NCBI GenBank assembly: GCA_001769125.1
Contig: MEOG01000105.1
Span: 124,001-188,000 of the forward strand
DNA from: Bacteroidetes bacterium GWF2_35_48
GTDB taxonomy: Bacteria > Bacteroidota > Bacteroidia > Bacteroidales > GWF2-35-48
Direction of reading: 5' to 3'
DNA length: 64,000 nucleotides
This document shows, piece by piece, positions 45,749 through 54,874 of this stretch. Position 1 is the first letter of the stretch. Every line of letters begins with the position of its first letter. Made by a program: the position numbers and the translations under genes. The notes below the pieces were generated by a model. That model did no database searches. It was not told the origin of the DNA and saw nothing but the letters and a program-made list of their open reading frames with translations.

Positions 45749-46687
45749 ATGAGGATATTTTTTCCTTATATTTTTCTTTTCTTATTATACCTTACTACTT
45801 CTTGTACGCAGCAGGAGCAATCTGTAGATACAACAAATGCTATTGCCCGTGTTGGTGATAAATATCTTTTTTTTGACGATATCCGTTCCGTATTTCCAGA
45901 AAACATGAGTACCGAAGACAGCATTGTTTTTTTGAAAAATTATATTGACCGTTGGATAAGAAAACAGGTGTTGCTTTCTCAATCTGAAAAAGAATTGACT
46001 GAAAAGCAGAGAGATTTTTCAAGTCAGCTTGAAGAATATAAAAACACGATGCAGATTCATAAGTTTGAACAACTAATCGTTTCTAAAAATCTTGATACCC
46101 TCATTTCTGACGAAGAATTGCAAACATTTTATGAAGCGCATAAAAACGATTTCAGATTAAAAGAAAGTATTTTGAACCCTTTGTTTGTAAGGATACCAAA
46201 GACTGTTAAAAATCTCGCTCAGGTCAGAATGTGGTACAAATCATCAAAGGAAGAAGATTTTGAAAGATTAGTGAAATTTGCATTTAATAACAAAGGCGAT
46301 TTTTTTTATGAAAATGATGAATGGTACGATTTCTCAGATTTTTTCAAGAAAATTCCTATAGAGACCGGTCCGTCAGATGAACAATTTCTTTTGTACAACA
46401 AAAATATCGAATTGCAGGATTCTGTTGACTATTACTTTATTTCAATAAAGGATTTCAAACTGAGAAAAGACGTACCACCTCTGGCTTACGCAAAAAATCA
46501 GGTAAGGTCAATGATACTGAATAAAAGAAAAATAAATCTTATTAATGATTTGCATATTCGCGTAAGTAATGAAGCAATAAATGAAAAGTTTGCAGAGATT
46601 TATTCCAAAGAAATTAATGCATTGAATGAGGTAGAAGATGCGTATAAGGATAGTATTAAAAAAATATCATTAAAAAATAAAAAATAG
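45749..46687 (+). CDS. lipoprotein related to PpiC/SurA N-terminal domains
   Basis: 312 residues. Lipobox TTSC near residue 19. The sequence NAIARVGDKYLFFDDIRSVFP resembles the N-terminal chaperone segment of parvulin/SurA proteins (VGxxxLxxxDI), then SEKELTEKQRDFSSQLEEYK helices. I see no clear rotamase core with paired catalytic His, so it may be a chaperone without isomerase activity. It precedes surA by five bases, so the two are co-translated or at least one operon. Confidence 0.75.
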   Translation: MRIFFPYIFLFLLYLTTSCTQQEQSVDTTNAIARVGDKYLFFDDIRSVFPENMSTEDSIVFLKNYIDRWIRKQVLLSQSEKELTEKQRDFSSQLEEYKNTMQIHKFEQLIVSKNLDTLISDEELQTFYEAHKNDFRLKESILNPLFVRIPKTVKNLAQVRMWYKSSKEEDFERLVKFAFNNKGDFFYENDEWYDFSDFFKKIPIETGPSDEQFLLYNKNIELQDSVDYYFISIKDFKLRKDVPPLAYAKNQVRSMILNKRKINLINDLHIRVSNEAINEKFAEIYSKEINALNEVEDAYKDSIKKISLKNKK

Positions 46688-46692
46688 AAATT

Positions 46693-48048
46693 ATGTTTAA
46701 ACCTGTTATTGTAATAATAATTTTTTTCATACAGATTTCATCAACTCAGGCGCAGCCCCCGGAGGGAAAAGTGATAGATCAGGTCTTAGGAATTGTGGGA
46801 AACAAAATCATTTTAAAATCCGATATTGAAAACCAGTTTATTCAATATAAAGCACAAGGTTTGTCTGATGATGGAGATATTAAATGCCAGATTTTGGAAG
46901 AGATGTTATTTCAGAAGTTGTTAGTTACACAGGCTGATTTGGACAGTCTTGAGATATCCGATAAAGAGCTTGAAGGTGAATTAGATCACAGAATTAACAC
47001 CTTTATCACTCAAATCGGCTCTGAAGAAAAGCTCGAACAGTATTACAATAAATCAATTCGTGAGATTAAAGCCGATTTTAAAGAAATAATAAAAGATCAG
47101 TTGCTCGCGCAGAAAATGCAGCAGAAACTTACAAAGGACGTAAAGCTTACTCCTGCTGATGTTCAGAAATTTTACAGAAGTATTCCTACAGATAGTCTTC
47201 CGCAGGTAAATGGCTTCCACGAAATTTACCAGATTGTTAAATATCCTGCATTTACTGATGAAGAAAAACAATTGATACGTGAAAGATTAGAAGGTTTCAG
47301 AACAAGAGTTCAAGCTGGTGAAAAGTTTTCAACGCTTGCGGTTTTATATTCTGAAGACCCCGGATCTGCTAAAAGCGGAGGAGAACTTGGCTTTGTCGGA
47401 AGAAACGATCTTGTTCCCGAGTTTGCTGCTGTTGCTTTTAAAATGAAAAATCCGGGCGATGTTTCCCGAGTTGTTGAGACCGAATATGGATTTCATATCA
47501 TTCAGCTTATTGAGCGTAAAGGCGAGCGTATCAATGTTCGTCATATTCTTTTAAGTCCTAAGGTTTCGACGGATGAAGCTGTGAAGGCCGCTAATCTTAT
47601 GGACAGTGTTTACGTGCTTTTAACCAAAGATACGCTAAAATTTGAAGATGCCGTGCAAAAATTTTCTGAAGATGATCGTTCAAAAAATGCCAGTGGACTC
47701 ATGGTAAATCAGTATACCGGAAATACAAAATTTGAAGACGACCATATTGATCCAAAGACAAAATTTGTTATTCAAAATCTGAAAATCGGAGAGATTTCGA
47801 AGCCTTTTGAAACAAAGGATGACAGAGGGAAACAAGTTTACAAAATCGTCAGCGTGAAATCAAAAGTTAAAACACATGCTGCAAATTTAACAGACGATTA
47901 CAAGGAAATTCAGGATATGGCTGTTGCAATGGAAAAGCAAAAGACCGTGAAAAACTGGATTAACAAAAAAATTGAATCTACTTATCTTAAAATTGACGAA
48001 TCCTATAAAAATTGCACTTTTGAATACGGAAAGTGGAATAAGAAGTGA
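46693..48048 (+). CDS. surA: periplasmic chaperone/peptidyl-prolyl isomerase SurA
   Basis: 451 residues, near the E. coli SurA length. Signal peptide (FFIQISSTQAQ). SurA-N segment: VIDQVLGIVGNKIILKSDIE. Two parvulin domains: about 173-276 (EIYQIVKYPAF, GGELGFVGRNDLVPEFAAVAF, YGFHIIQLIERK) and 277-380 (NVRHILLSPKV, KFEDAVQKFSEDD). It escorts unfolded outer-membrane barrels across the periplasm. Last of the three-gene folding set after guaB. The next gene (48092) is unrelated. Confidence 0.9.
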   Translation: MFKPVIVIIIFFIQISSTQAQPPEGKVIDQVLGIVGNKIILKSDIENQFIQYKAQGLSDDGDIKCQILEEMLFQKLLVTQADLDSLEISDKELEGELDHRINTFITQIGSEEKLEQYYNKSIREIKADFKEIIKDQLLAQKMQQKLTKDVKLTPADVQKFYRSIPTDSLPQVNGFHEIYQIVKYPAFTDEEKQLIRERLEGFRTRVQAGEKFSTLAVLYSEDPGSAKSGGELGFVGRNDLVPEFAAVAFKMKNPGDVSRVVETEYGFHIIQLIERKGERINVRHILLSPKVSTDEAVKAANLMDSVYVLLTKDTLKFEDAVQKFSEDDRSKNASGLMVNQYTGNTKFEDDHIDPKTKFVIQNLKIGEISKPFETKDDRGKQVYKIVSVKSKVKTHAANLTDDYKEIQDMAVAMEKQKTVKNWINKKIESTYLKIDESYKNCTFEYGKWNKK

Positions 48049-48091
48049 TATCCTGAAATGTTTTTTTGACAAAATTTATAAATAATCAAAG

Positions 48092-49645
48092 ATGAAAAGA
48101 CTCCCGATTGGCAAACAGGATTTTAGCAGTCTGATAAATGAGGGATACATTTATGTAGACAAAACAGAATATTTGTATAAACTCATAACAACAGGGGCTT
48201 ATTATTTTTTATCCCGTCCGCGACGTTTTGGTAAATCGCTTTTGGTTTCCACGTTAAAAGAAATATTTCTTGGCAATAAAGAATTATTCAAGGGGCTTTG
48301 GATTCAAGATAAAGTTGAGTGGAAAAAACATCCGGTAATTCATATTGATTTTTCGGAACTGAGTTATAAAAACCAGTCATTAGATACTGCAATTAATAAG
48401 CAGTTAAATAAAATCATCAAATTATATTCTGTTGACAAATCATTATTAAAAGAGGATGACACAAAAGATAAATTTGTGGAACTTGTAAAACATTTGTCAG
48501 AACTGGGAAAAGTTGTAATTCTTATTGATGAGTACGATAAGCCAATTATTGATTATATTGATAATATTGAACGCGCAGAAGAGAACAGGGAAATTTTAAA
48601 AAACTTTTTTTCTGCGATTAAACCTTTAGATTCATATATCCAATTTGTTTTTATAACAGGTGTCTCAAAATTCAGTCATGTATCTGTTTTTTCCGATTTA
48701 AATCATCTTCTTGATATTTCATATCACATTGATTATTCAAAAATGCTGGGCTATACACAAAGCGAATTAGAAAAATATTTTCCCGATTATATTAATCAAT
48801 TAATTTGCGCCCAAAAGATTAGTGAAGAAGAGATTTTTGCTAAAATCAAAGAGTGGTATAATGGGTATAGCTGGGATGGGAGCAATTTTGTTTATAATCC
48901 GTTCTCTGTATTGAACCTTTTCAGTAATAAAGAATTTGCAGATTATTGGTTTCGTTCTGGAACTCCTTCCTTTTTAATCAAATTATTGAAAAGCAATAAC
49001 TACCCGGTTACAACATTAGCGAATCAAACCATAAATAGAAATCTTATTGATCGTTACGAAATTGACAAAATTGATATTACGGTACTTCTATTGCAAACAG
49101 GCTACCTTACTATAAAAAGGAAAGACAATGCTGAAAATACAATAACACTTGACTTTCCTAATTTTGAAGTTGAAAACTCTTTTGTAAATTATTTGTTTGC
49201 AGACTATATTGAGAAAAATTACACTCAAAATTTTGCCTTAATAAATAGTCTCTCTCAATTGCTTGATAAATGTAATATTGATGAGTTTGTTTCTTCTTTA
49301 AAATCTTTATTCGCAGGTGTAACTTATCAGCAGTTTAGAAACGATGAAGCTTACTTTCATTCCATTTTTTATTTAACACTAAAATTGCTTGGCTTTGCTA
49401 TCTATTGCGAAATACTTACCAATAGAGGCAGAATAGATGCAGTAATAAAGACTTCAAAAAATATATATATCATCGAATTTAAAATGACAAGTGCAGAAAT
49501 TGCCCTACAACAAATTAAAGATAATAAGTATCATGAAAAGTACTTAAATGATAAAAAACAAATAGTCTTGCTCGGTATAGGATTTAACGAAAAAGAAAAA
49601 AATATTCATGATTGGAAATTTGAAATGATAGATTCCAAAAAATAA
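48092..49645 (+). CDS. AAA-ATPase-like / PD-(D/E)XK superfamily protein (DUF1703 type)
   Basis: 517 residues. N-terminal LPIGKQDFSSLINEGYIYVDKTEY is the hallmark of the 'AAA-ATPase-like' family of Bacteroidota and Firmicutes. Walker A-like SRPRRFGKSLLVSTL near residues 42-56; Walker B-like VVILIDEYDKPI near 146-157. The C-terminal DUF1703 nuclease-like part has GRIDAVIKT and IYIIEFKM, matching the D...ExK core of PD-(D/E)XK nucleases. Members occur in many copies per genome and their function is not established. It may be an independent insertion after surA (43-bp gap, then repeats after its stop). Confidence 0.88.
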   Translation: MKRLPIGKQDFSSLINEGYIYVDKTEYLYKLITTGAYYFLSRPRRFGKSLLVSTLKEIFLGNKELFKGLWIQDKVEWKKHPVIHIDFSELSYKNQSLDTAINKQLNKIIKLYSVDKSLLKEDDTKDKFVELVKHLSELGKVVILIDEYDKPIIDYIDNIERAEENREILKNFFSAIKPLDSYIQFVFITGVSKFSHVSVFSDLNHLLDISYHIDYSKMLGYTQSELEKYFPDYINQLICAQKISEEEIFAKIKEWYNGYSWDGSNFVYNPFSVLNLFSNKEFADYWFRSGTPSFLIKLLKSNNYPVTTLANQTINRNLIDRYEIDKIDITVLLLQTGYLTIKRKDNAENTITLDFPNFEVENSFVNYLFADYIEKNYTQNFALINSLSQLLDKCNIDEFVSSLKSLFAGVTYQQFRNDEAYFHSIFYLTLKLLGFAIYCEILTNRGRIDAVIKTSKNIYIIEFKMTSAEIALQQIKDNKYHEKYLNDKKQIVLLGIGFNEKEKNIHDWKFEMIDSKK

Positions 49646-49683
49646 TTCTTGAGTTCACTCCGAAAAGTATCATTTTATTGAAT

Positions 49684-49806
49684 TGCCACCGATTTACAAA
49701 TTAACACAGATTTAATTCACTGATTAATAGAATTAATAACCTGTCTGCCACCAAGGCAGGTCTGTGAAAACCAGCTTGCGTCTGGCAGGTTGGCGTAATC
49801 TGTGGC
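49684..49806. repeat. TTGCCAC...GTGGCAA inverted-repeat element
   Basis: Left end ATTGCCACCGATTTAC, right end GTAATCTGTGGCAAAAG. The interior carries CCTGTCTGCCACCAAGGCAG then GTCTGTGAAAA, one base different from 56258-56287. Relative of the element at 24268-24390. It fills the gap between the AAA-ATPase-like gene and tatD. Confidence 0.65.
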
Positions 49807-49885
49807 AAAAGGGTTTTCGGAGGAAACTCAATTCTTACTTCCTATCAAAATAATCAAAAGAAAAAAATCAGGAGTTCTGCAATTA

Positions 49886-50653
49886 CTATTGTGTGCCAAA
49901 TATTTCTTCTGCAGCATCTGTAGTAATGCCCCAAACTTCTTTCTCAGAAATATTTTGCAGCTCAGCAATTTTCTTTGCAATGAAAGGAAGATAAGCCGGT
50001 TCGTTTCTTTTGCCACGGTAGGGAGAAGGTGCAAGAAAGGGAGCATCGGTTTCAAGAACTAAATCTTTAGTTTTGCATGCCTGAACAACTTTTTGTAAAC
50101 CGGAATTGTTAAAAGTAACAACACCGCCAATGCCCAATTTAAAGCCCATTAAAATTACTTTTTTTGCAATTTCTTCATTACCGGAATAACAGTGGAAAAT
50201 TCCTTTTGGCAGGTTTCCTGTAAATTGTTTCAACACTTCAAATGTTTCGTTGAATGCATTGCGGACATGAATAACAATGGGTAATTTCAGCGCAAGAGCT
50301 AATTCAATTTGATGAGTGAAAACTATTTTTTGTTGCTCAATAAATGTTTTGTCCCAATAGGTATCAAGCCCTATTTCGCCGATTGCGCAGTATTGAGAAG
50401 GGGTTTCTAATTCTTTCTCAATTATTGCCAGCTCTTCTTTGAAATTTTCTTTAACAGAACCTGGGTGCAGTCCCATCATCATAGGGCAGATATCGGGATG
50501 CTGCGCGTGTAGAGCTTTCATCCGTTCAATTGAGTTGCTGTCAATATTCGGAAGATAAATTTTTTCTACGCCTGCATTTTTTGTGCGCAGCAGCATTTCT
50601 TCACGGTCGCTGTCGAATTCTTCAAGATATATGTGAGAGTGGGTGTCTATCAT
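49886..50653 (-). CDS. tatD: TatD-family metal-dependent hydrolase
   Basis: 255 residues. TIM-barrel amidohydrolase with the metal-binding start DTHSHIYLEEF, then GEIGLDTYWD (metal Glu), PIVIHVRNA, GIFHCYSGN and LETDAPFLAPSPYRGKRNEP. All TatD motifs are present. The family consists of Mg-dependent 3' exonucleases acting on DNA or RNA and may take part in repair. It is 6 bp after the C1 peptidase on the same strand, so probably one transcript, though no functional link is apparent. Confidence 0.92.
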   Translation of the reverse strand: MIDTHSHIYLEEFDSDREEMLLRTKNAGVEKIYLPNIDSNSIERMKALHAQHPDICPMMMGLHPGSVKENFKEELAIIEKELETPSQYCAIGEIGLDTYWDKTFIEQQKIVFTHQIELALALKLPIVIHVRNAFNETFEVLKQFTGNLPKGIFHCYSGNEEIAKKVILMGFKLGIGGVVTFNNSGLQKVVQACKTKDLVLETDAPFLAPSPYRGKRNEPAYLPFIAKKIAELQNISEKEVWGITTDAAEEIFGTQ

Positions 50654-50659
50654 GCGGGG

Positions 50660-51919
50660 TTATTTTCCAAATTTTTTCAGCAACTCTTTCACAGCATCTT
50701 TATGCACGCAGAAGTCCATCATTTTTAGTTTTACATAATCTTCATGAAAAAAATAGTAGCCGAATTCGGGGGCTTTTTCATCAACATTTCGTGAACCGGA
50801 ACCTGAATCTTTAATAAGATACCAGTCTTTCCCGTTTTTTTCTATGTAGCCCACGAGGTGCATTCCGTGATCGTCTGTAGTTGTACTGTTTGAAAAGCGG
50901 AATTGCCGCGCATCATCATCAATATATTCTGAGGGGATGTCGAATGTGGGAATCATTGCAGCGTTGAACTGGCGCACAAAACCTGCTTCCGAAACATCAC
51001 CGCCGATGCTTATTGAATAACCGTTTCTGATTGCAGATTTTATGGCTTTCATATAATCATCAAGAGGAATATTATAATAATCTGCATTGTGCCACCAGTT
51101 GTCGGGAACTTTGTATTCCACTTGCTGCCAGAAAGGTTCCTGCTTGTATGATAAAATATCTGCATAGTCATCGGGATTCATTTGCAGATACTCTTTCAGA
51201 AATGTTTTAGGCGTGTATTTTTTCCCTTCAAATTCAAATTCTGTAGGCGGTGTACCTATGTAATGATGCAGGATTTCTTTTACTGTATTAATAACTGTTA
51301 CTTCGCCCCATGCATTCGTGGTTTTAAGGTTTTTCAGATATTTTTCAATTTCTTCAAACATTTCTGCGTGTGTGTGATATTTTCTTTCGGCTGGTAATCC
51401 GCTGTAAATACTCAAAGGCATTGCTCCGTATTCCTTCATTACGCGTGTTACAGCATTTGCTTCAGAACCTTCACCGAATGCTGAATTTCCTCTTTGGCGG
51501 ATATATTGGCGTACTTTATCAAGATATTCATTATACACGATAAACATTTCAGAAAGCTTGACTTGTGTCTTGCCTTTTGATAAACGATATGCTTCTGATT
51601 CGAAAAAAGAAATCGTGCAGAACGACCAGCAGGTATTCGTGTTTCCTTGCGATACCGGAGGTAAATGCCATTGTGTGTTTTTATCGTACAAGGCTTTTTT
51701 GTTTGGAATATCTAGCCCTGACATATCCATCTGGAAGCGTTTGTCGACAGCTTTTTTTGTCTTTTTTTCTTCAACAAAACGAATATCTTTAAGAATAGAA
51801 TTCTGGTAAAAACCGGGTTCAAATTCTTTGAATTGAGATTTGTTTTTCGTGGGTTGGTTTTGTGCAAAAAGGCTTGCAGCGCCTATTGATAAAATGATTG
51901 CGAAAATTTTTGTTTTCAT
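50660..51919 (-). CDS. exported C1 family peptidase (bleomycin hydrolase/aminopeptidase C type)
   Basis: 419 residues. Signal peptide (IILSIGAASLFAQ). Papain-fold motifs: PPVSQGNTNTCWSF with the catalytic Cys near 97 and Gln before it, DDHGMHLVGY with the catalytic His near 355, and LIKDSGSGSRNV supplying the Asn/Asp region (KDS instead of the usual KNSW/KNP). The large helical insertion matches the C1B peptidases. Likely an aminopeptidase for peptide breakdown in the periplasm. The changed residue after Lys (Asp for Asn) is worth noting but may be tolerated. Its 5' flank contains REP palindromes. Confidence 0.87.
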   Translation of the reverse strand: MKTKIFAIILSIGAASLFAQNQPTKNKSQFKEFEPGFYQNSILKDIRFVEEKKTKKAVDKRFQMDMSGLDIPNKKALYDKNTQWHLPPVSQGNTNTCWSFCTISFFESEAYRLSKGKTQVKLSEMFIVYNEYLDKVRQYIRQRGNSAFGEGSEANAVTRVMKEYGAMPLSIYSGLPAERKYHTHAEMFEEIEKYLKNLKTTNAWGEVTVINTVKEILHHYIGTPPTEFEFEGKKYTPKTFLKEYLQMNPDDYADILSYKQEPFWQQVEYKVPDNWWHNADYYNIPLDDYMKAIKSAIRNGYSISIGGDVSEAGFVRQFNAAMIPTFDIPSEYIDDDARQFRFSNSTTTDDHGMHLVGYIEKNGKDWYLIKDSGSGSRNVDEKAPEFGYYFFHEDYVKLKMMDFCVHKDAVKELLKKFGK

Positions 51920-51937
51920 ATTTTTTTGTATGTATGT

Positions 51938-52078
51938 TCAAGATGTTCCACCACCAAGATGTTCCACCACCAAGATGTTCCACATCTTGAGATTGTCTAA
52001 TAGTATTCTATGTTTCAAGATGTGGAACATCTTGTTCGGAACATCTTGCGTCACTATCTCAAGATGTGGAACATCTTG
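51938..52078. repeat. REP palindrome cluster on the 3' side of the RAYT gene
   Basis: Perfect 19-bp palindromes CAAGATGT(TCC or GGA)ACATCTTG occur at 51971-51989, 52016-52034 and 52060-52078. Partial units CAAGATGTTCCACCAC lie in tandem at about 51939-51970, and a half-unit GGAACATCTTG lies at about 52038-52048. They lie between the RAYT coding region and the peptidase gene. Confidence 0.9.
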
Positions 52079-52093
52079 CGTGTGTACGCTGCG

Positions 52094-52648
52094 TTACTCA
52101 ATATCTATATCATGATAATGCATGATTTCTTGCTTATGGCAATAAAAGAAATTGTCCCTATTTTCGAACCAGTCAACTGTGTCGAATATATTTTCAAATG
52201 CTGGTTTGTTATTCAGAATATCAGAAAAGGATGAAAATTCCCAATCTTCAGGTTTCTTTTTTATTCCATGATGAATAGGGTTTCTGTGAATATATAAAAC
52301 AACTTGCCTTAGGTAGCTTTCAGAATCAACATGCAATCTTCTAAAGGGTTTTTCGAACAAACCACCATGCCTGCGTTCCTGATTGTTGATAGCTTTTGAA
52401 TAGCTTGTAAATAAACGCCGGAATGATTCTGCCGGTTTTGTGTTTTCTTTTATTTTTACCAGTAAATGAAAATGTGTTGGCATAAGGCAATAAGCGAAAA
52501 CATGCATGCTTTCTGGTAAAATTTCTTTACACCGCCGCATAAAAAAGAAATAGTTTGACTCGCATTTGAAAATCTGCTCGCTATTTATACCACGATTAAA
52601 AACGTGGTAAAATTTTTGTGCCTCCATATTTTGGCGATAGTCTTTCAT
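52094..52648 (-). CDS. REP-associated tyrosine transposase (RAYT, IS200-like Y1 family)
   Basis: 184 residues from the ATG at 52646-52648. The open frame runs 39 codons further upstream, but that stretch translates the REP palindromes, so I reject it. Motifs: FYHVFNRGINSEQIF at the start, YCLMPTHFHLLVKI carrying the HUH-type His pair, GLFEKPFRRLHV, and YLRQVVLYIHRNPI with the probable catalytic Tyr. The domain is complete. RAYTs cut and join single-stranded REP DNA and spread REPs. Both sides carry clusters of the same 19-bp palindrome (51938-52078, 52671-52763), so gene and target family are present as a unit. Confidence 0.92.
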   Translation of the reverse strand: MKDYRQNMEAQKFYHVFNRGINSEQIFKCESNYFFFMRRCKEILPESMHVFAYCLMPTHFHLLVKIKENTKPAESFRRLFTSYSKAINNQERRHGGLFEKPFRRLHVDSESYLRQVVLYIHRNPIHHGIKKKPEDWEFSSFSDILNNKPAFENIFDTVDWFENRDNFFYCHKQEIMHYHDIDIE

Positions 52649-52670
52649 TATATCTGTTTTGCAAGATGTT

Positions 52671-52763
52671 CCCCTAGACTGCACAGATGTTCCACATCTT
52701 GAGATAGAGAACAGTTTTACCCTAACACAAGATGTGGAACATCTTGGTGGTGGAACATCTTGC
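52671..52763. repeat. REP palindrome cluster on the 5' side of the RAYT gene
   Basis: A perfect palindrome CAAGATGTGGAACATCTTG at 52728-52746, a near copy with one base missing at 52684-52701, and half-units at 52671-52682 and about 52747-52763 (GGTGGTGGAACATCTTG). Same family as 51938-52078. Confidence 0.9.
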
Positions 52764-52769
52764 ACAGTG

Positions 52770-54842
52770 CTAGTTATACGTCGGTAAAAACGAATATTTT
52801 TTTGAATAATGCATCATCTGTTCTATATAATTATCGGGGTATTCTACTTTTACATCAATAATTTTATCGCTTTCCATAACGGGTTTCAACACTGGGTTTA
52901 TGAATCCTCCGTAAGGAGCGAGTTTTAATTTTTCGTAGCGTGTTTTTACTTCTTTATGCAATTCCGGATCAACTTTTACAGCATAAGTTTCAACAATTTT
53001 TTTACCGGCTTCAAAATCGCCTGTTGATTTGATACGTTGTATTTCTGCAAGCAATTTTCCGAATAAATTGCGTAATTTCTGGTAGTCGTTGATTACAAAA
53101 AAAGTTTTTCCATCTTTGGTTTTCTTTTCAATTACTTTGTCTTTTTCTCCTTTTTCAAAGCACCATTTGGCAATGAGCTGGCGGTTACGCATGTGTGCCT
53201 GTTCAATGTTTTTACCAAGTTCCACGCGTGTAAGTTGAGTCATCATGCCATTGCGGATATAACTGTTGTATTCGGCTTTGGCACATTCAAGAGAGGACAT
53301 TAGACCCAGGTCAACCATTTTTTGATCCATCATATAATACAATGCAAAAAGATCAGCGCGGGCTTCTTCAAGTGGGGAGTGATAATTTTTCATAGCATCG
53401 GTGCTAACACCCGGAAGCAATTGACCAGAGCCATGTCCAAGACATTCGTGTAAGTCCGTATGCAGGTTGCTTGCAAGAGAACCGTGTTTTTTTTGAAGCT
53501 CAATTTCTTCAGGGGAGAAGCAGAATTCTTCCATGAAGCCATTGCCCAAAGCTGCCTGATCATAAGCATAGGTGATATTATCCATAGTAACAGATTTTGA
53601 GCCGTGGTCTTTGCGGATCCAGTCAGCATTCGGAAGATTAATGCCAATGGGTGTGCTTGGATAGCAATCTCCACCAAGCTGCGCTACAGTTATAACTTTA
53701 GCTGTTACTCCTTTTACTTCTTTTTTCTTGAATTTTGAATCCACCGGCGAGTTGTCTTCAAACCACTGGGCATTGGCACTGATAGTCTGTGCGCGCTTCG
53801 TTGCATTTATATCTTTAAAGTTAACAACAGCCTCCCATGTTGCCTTCATTCCTAGAGGGTCGCCATACACTTCAATAAATCCGTTTACATAATCTATATG
53901 CGAATCATTATCTTTTACCCATAAAATATTGTAATCATCCCATGTTTGTAAATCTCCTGTTTTGTAGTATGCAATAAGTTTCTGAAGGTGATTTTTCATG
54001 ATGTCGTTTTCAGCAACAGTAGCTGCTTTTTCGAGCCAGTAAATAATTTTAGAAATGGCGTCTGAATACATGCCCCCTTCTTTATAAACTTTTTCAACTA
54101 ATTTACCATTTTCTTTTACAAGTTTTGAATTCAGACCGTAAGAGATAGGTTGAGGGTTGTCTTTTTTAATTATGTTTTTATAATAATCCTCAACTTCTTT
54201 TTCTGTTACACCTTCGTAGAAATTACTTGCAGATGATTTTACAAGGTCAATGCCTTCCTGTTGGTTTACTCTTTTAGCATCAATTTTCGGGTCGAACATT
54301 ACAGGGACAATTTTTGCGAGAAGATCATTAATATTTTGCCCTTTTTCAATTGGAAAATTTCCTTCTGTATTTTTTACAAGTTCTGTGAAATATTCGTTTG
54401 TAAATTCGGGAATAAATTTATCATTTGAATAGTGATGATGGATACCGTTTGAGAACCAGACACGCTTCATGTAGGTAACAAATTTGTTCCATTCCTCAGA
54501 GGTTTTATCTCCTTTGTAGCCGTCATAAATTGTTTCAAGAGTTCTTCTGATAAGAAGGTTGTGTTTATAATTCTGGTCGAATGTAATATCTCTTCCGCAC
54601 AAAGCAGCTTCGCTCAGATAATAAACCAACTCTTTTTGTTTTGCTGTGAGACTATCAAAACCCGGAATCTGATATCGCATGATTTTAATATCTGCAAATT
54701 GTTCTGCAAGGAATTTAAAAGATTCCCGCGATTTGTTTTGTTCTGCATCCTTTTTGTTTTCAGAGTTGCAGGAGATCATCATTGTGCTCATAATACCAAT
54801 GCTTAAGAATTTAATAACGATTTTGAAAATTTTTTGTTTCAT
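52770..54842 (-). CDS. M49 dipeptidyl peptidase III-like lipoprotein
   Basis: 690 residues. Lipoprotein signal ending MMISC (Cys about 25). The zinc motif HECLGH lies at residues 465-470 (family HExxGH with one extra residue), and EEARAD near 492-497 gives the second Glu ligand. Length and motif spacing fit M49 enzymes. Cuts dipeptides from peptide N-termini; being a lipoprotein it would act outside the cytoplasm, unlike eukaryotic DPP III. It follows holA by 32 bp on the same strand. REP palindromes lie directly after its stop. Confidence 0.9.
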   Translation of the reverse strand: MKQKIFKIVIKFLSIGIMSTMMISCNSENKKDAEQNKSRESFKFLAEQFADIKIMRYQIPGFDSLTAKQKELVYYLSEAALCGRDITFDQNYKHNLLIRRTLETIYDGYKGDKTSEEWNKFVTYMKRVWFSNGIHHHYSNDKFIPEFTNEYFTELVKNTEGNFPIEKGQNINDLLAKIVPVMFDPKIDAKRVNQQEGIDLVKSSASNFYEGVTEKEVEDYYKNIIKKDNPQPISYGLNSKLVKENGKLVEKVYKEGGMYSDAISKIIYWLEKAATVAENDIMKNHLQKLIAYYKTGDLQTWDDYNILWVKDNDSHIDYVNGFIEVYGDPLGMKATWEAVVNFKDINATKRAQTISANAQWFEDNSPVDSKFKKKEVKGVTAKVITVAQLGGDCYPSTPIGINLPNADWIRKDHGSKSVTMDNITYAYDQAALGNGFMEEFCFSPEEIELQKKHGSLASNLHTDLHECLGHGSGQLLPGVSTDAMKNYHSPLEEARADLFALYYMMDQKMVDLGLMSSLECAKAEYNSYIRNGMMTQLTRVELGKNIEQAHMRNRQLIAKWCFEKGEKDKVIEKKTKDGKTFFVINDYQKLRNLFGKLLAEIQRIKSTGDFEAGKKIVETYAVKVDPELHKEVKTRYEKLKLAPYGGFINPVLKPVMESDKIIDVKVEYPDNYIEQMMHYSKKYSFLPTYN

Positions 54843-54874
54843 GATATATTTTATTTATATGATTATTTGTGATG

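Noticed and set aside
52649-52765. N-terminal extension of the transposase
   Set aside because: The 39 codons translate REP palindromes and are unlike the family; the ATG at 52648 gives the normal start.
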